A DNA stretch of 64,000 bases from contig OZ345375.1 of the NCBI GenBank assembly GCA_977006965.1, forward strand, positions 2,046,001 to 2,110,000, read 5' to 3'. The DNA is from Phymatolithon calcareum (lineage: Eukaryota > Rhodophyta > Florideophyceae > Hapalidiales). This document shows positions 63,347 to 64,000 of the stretch, one piece after another. The position numbers and the translations under genes were made by a program. Positions within the stretch are counted from its first letter, which is position 1. Every line of letters begins with the position of its first letter. The notes beneath the pieces were generated by a model. That model was not told the origin of the DNA. It did no database searches and saw nothing but the letters and a program-made list of their open reading frames with translations.

Positions 63347-64000
63347 TCACTGCATCGCCTCCATAAGCCCTGTTGTAATTCGCAATATAGTCTCAAATGA
63401 GCACAGGGCAATTGCACTTTGAGGCACACTCCGAATCATGCTGGTGCCGCAACCCCGATAGAACGCGCGGAAGCCCTCGTTATTATAAATCTTTCGAAAG
63501 CCGTCCAAAATTCCAGAGTACGATTCGTCAAGTCGCCCCGGCCCCTGCGCCTGTAATCGCAACCGGACAACCTCTACCGGGTACGTGGCCAAGCCGATGA
63601 TGGACGAAGAGGTCGCGCTCGCAGCGGCGACACGTTGGTGCGTAGGTGGCGAACCGTCGGGTCCGCCCGTACCCTTGAGAAATTCGTAAAGCGGCATCTG
63701 CACCATCGCGCCCGGAAATCCGGCGACCGCAGCTAGAGTTCCCGCATACAGGCCGCGAACACCCTGCTCACGCAGAACCACACGGGCAGAGGATACGATA
63801 CCAGCGTACTTGAGCGGCGAATTACGCCCTGAACGGACGAGCTGAGTTTGCTGTTTCGTCTTCAGTACAAAAAGCGGATTGAGAGCGAGACAGGTGACAA
63901 TCCACGCAGAGGCGGCCGCAATCGCGGAGCTGAACTCCTTAGCCGGAATGACGGCTGCAGCCACACGCGGGGGAGGCGGCACTAGTGCACGAGTGGTCGT
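63347..64000 (-). CDS. mitochondrial carrier family protein, partial (repeats 2 and 3; NAD/FAD/folate carrier-like)
   Basis: Carrier proteins of this family move nucleotides, cofactors or metabolites through the mitochondrial or peroxisomal membrane by three ~100-residue repeats of two helices. The window holds two: one opened by NPLFVLKTKQQTQ, with YAGIVSSARVVLREQGVRGLY and the helix GFPGAMVQMPLYEFLKG; the other by TYPVEVVRLRLQAQG, with YSGILDGFRKIYNNEGFRAFYRGC and ALCSFETILR. NPL(W/F)V.KT, Q.PLYE.LK and TYP.EVVR.RLQ are the marks of the pyrimidine-nucleotide/NAD/FAD/folate branch. The GTG at 63982 is not the start: the frame stays open to base 64000, so the first repeat and the true ATG lie outside. 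The stop TGA is at 63349-63347. Confidence 0.88.
   Translation of the reverse strand, partial: TTTRALVPPPPRVAAAVIPAKEFSSAIAAASAWIVTCLALNPLFVLKTKQQTQLVRSGRNSPLKYAGIVSSARVVLREQGVRGLYAGTLAAVAGFPGAMVQMPLYEFLKGTGGPDGSPPTHQRVAAASATSSSIIGLATYPVEVVRLRLQAQGPGRLDESYSGILDGFRKIYNNEGFRAFYRGCGTSMIRSVPQSAIALCSFETILRITTGLMEAMQ

Overview
The window looks like nuclear DNA of a eukaryote with an intron-poor genome, most likely a red alga (a florideophyte such as Chondrus is my best guess). The grounds are long single-exon genes for eukaryote-specific proteins (clathrin heavy chain, Mediator MED12, bZIP), a secreted protein with a hedgehog-type Hog/Hint domain of the kind reported in red algae, one short spliceosomal intron, and many degraded non-LTR retrotransposons between compact genes. 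The assignment is inference; no organelle, prokaryotic operon or rRNA signature is present.

Layout. From 1 to about 12.5 kb there is almost no credible gene. The region is a mosaic of three diverged copies of a multi-kilobase repeat (about 2.2-4.9, 5.5-9.1 and 9.7-12.5 kb) with a partial inverted copy between copies two and three. These copies carry a 398-bp TA-flanked MITE, three short retroposons with target-site duplications, and a striking set of near-perfect palindromes that sit at different places in different copies. From 13 to 17 kb there is a GC-rich stretch with one doubtful gene. Clathrin heavy chain, with a 14-codon first exon that simple ORF calling misses, fills 17.1-22.5 kb. 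From 22.6 to 35 kb lies transposon debris: a nested pair of non-LTR fragments, a small secreted cysteine-rich peptide, a 29-bp minisatellite, a 66-bp-arm inverted repeat and a 2-kb purine-rich duplicated tract. A bZIP factor (35.2 kb) and MED12 (36.9-41.4 kb, minus) follow.

The right part holds a ubiquitin/zinc-ribbon/RING-H2 protein (43.3-44.9 kb, minus), a frameshifted F-box-like/LRR gene (47.7-49.2 kb, minus) with an RNase H-bearing retroelement inserted just upstream, a decayed element at 52.4-53.4 kb, the secreted Hog protein (54.4-55.4 kb), a small multi-pass membrane protein (55.9-56.4 kb, minus), a 935-residue dsRNA-binding protein with a degenerate NYN/PIN-like C-terminus (57.6-60.4 kb), another RNase H retroelement that abuts a broken host ORF (60.6-62.2 kb), and the 3' two thirds of a mitochondrial-carrier-family gene cut by the window end.

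The genes do not form a pathway. They are independent housekeeping or regulatory genes (vesicle coat, transcription, ubiquitin signalling, RNA binding, metabolite transport) set among repeats. All gene boundaries rest on reading frames and conserved motifs only. Several nominal long-ORF starts are GTG or TTG, so ATG starts were chosen instead where one exists.
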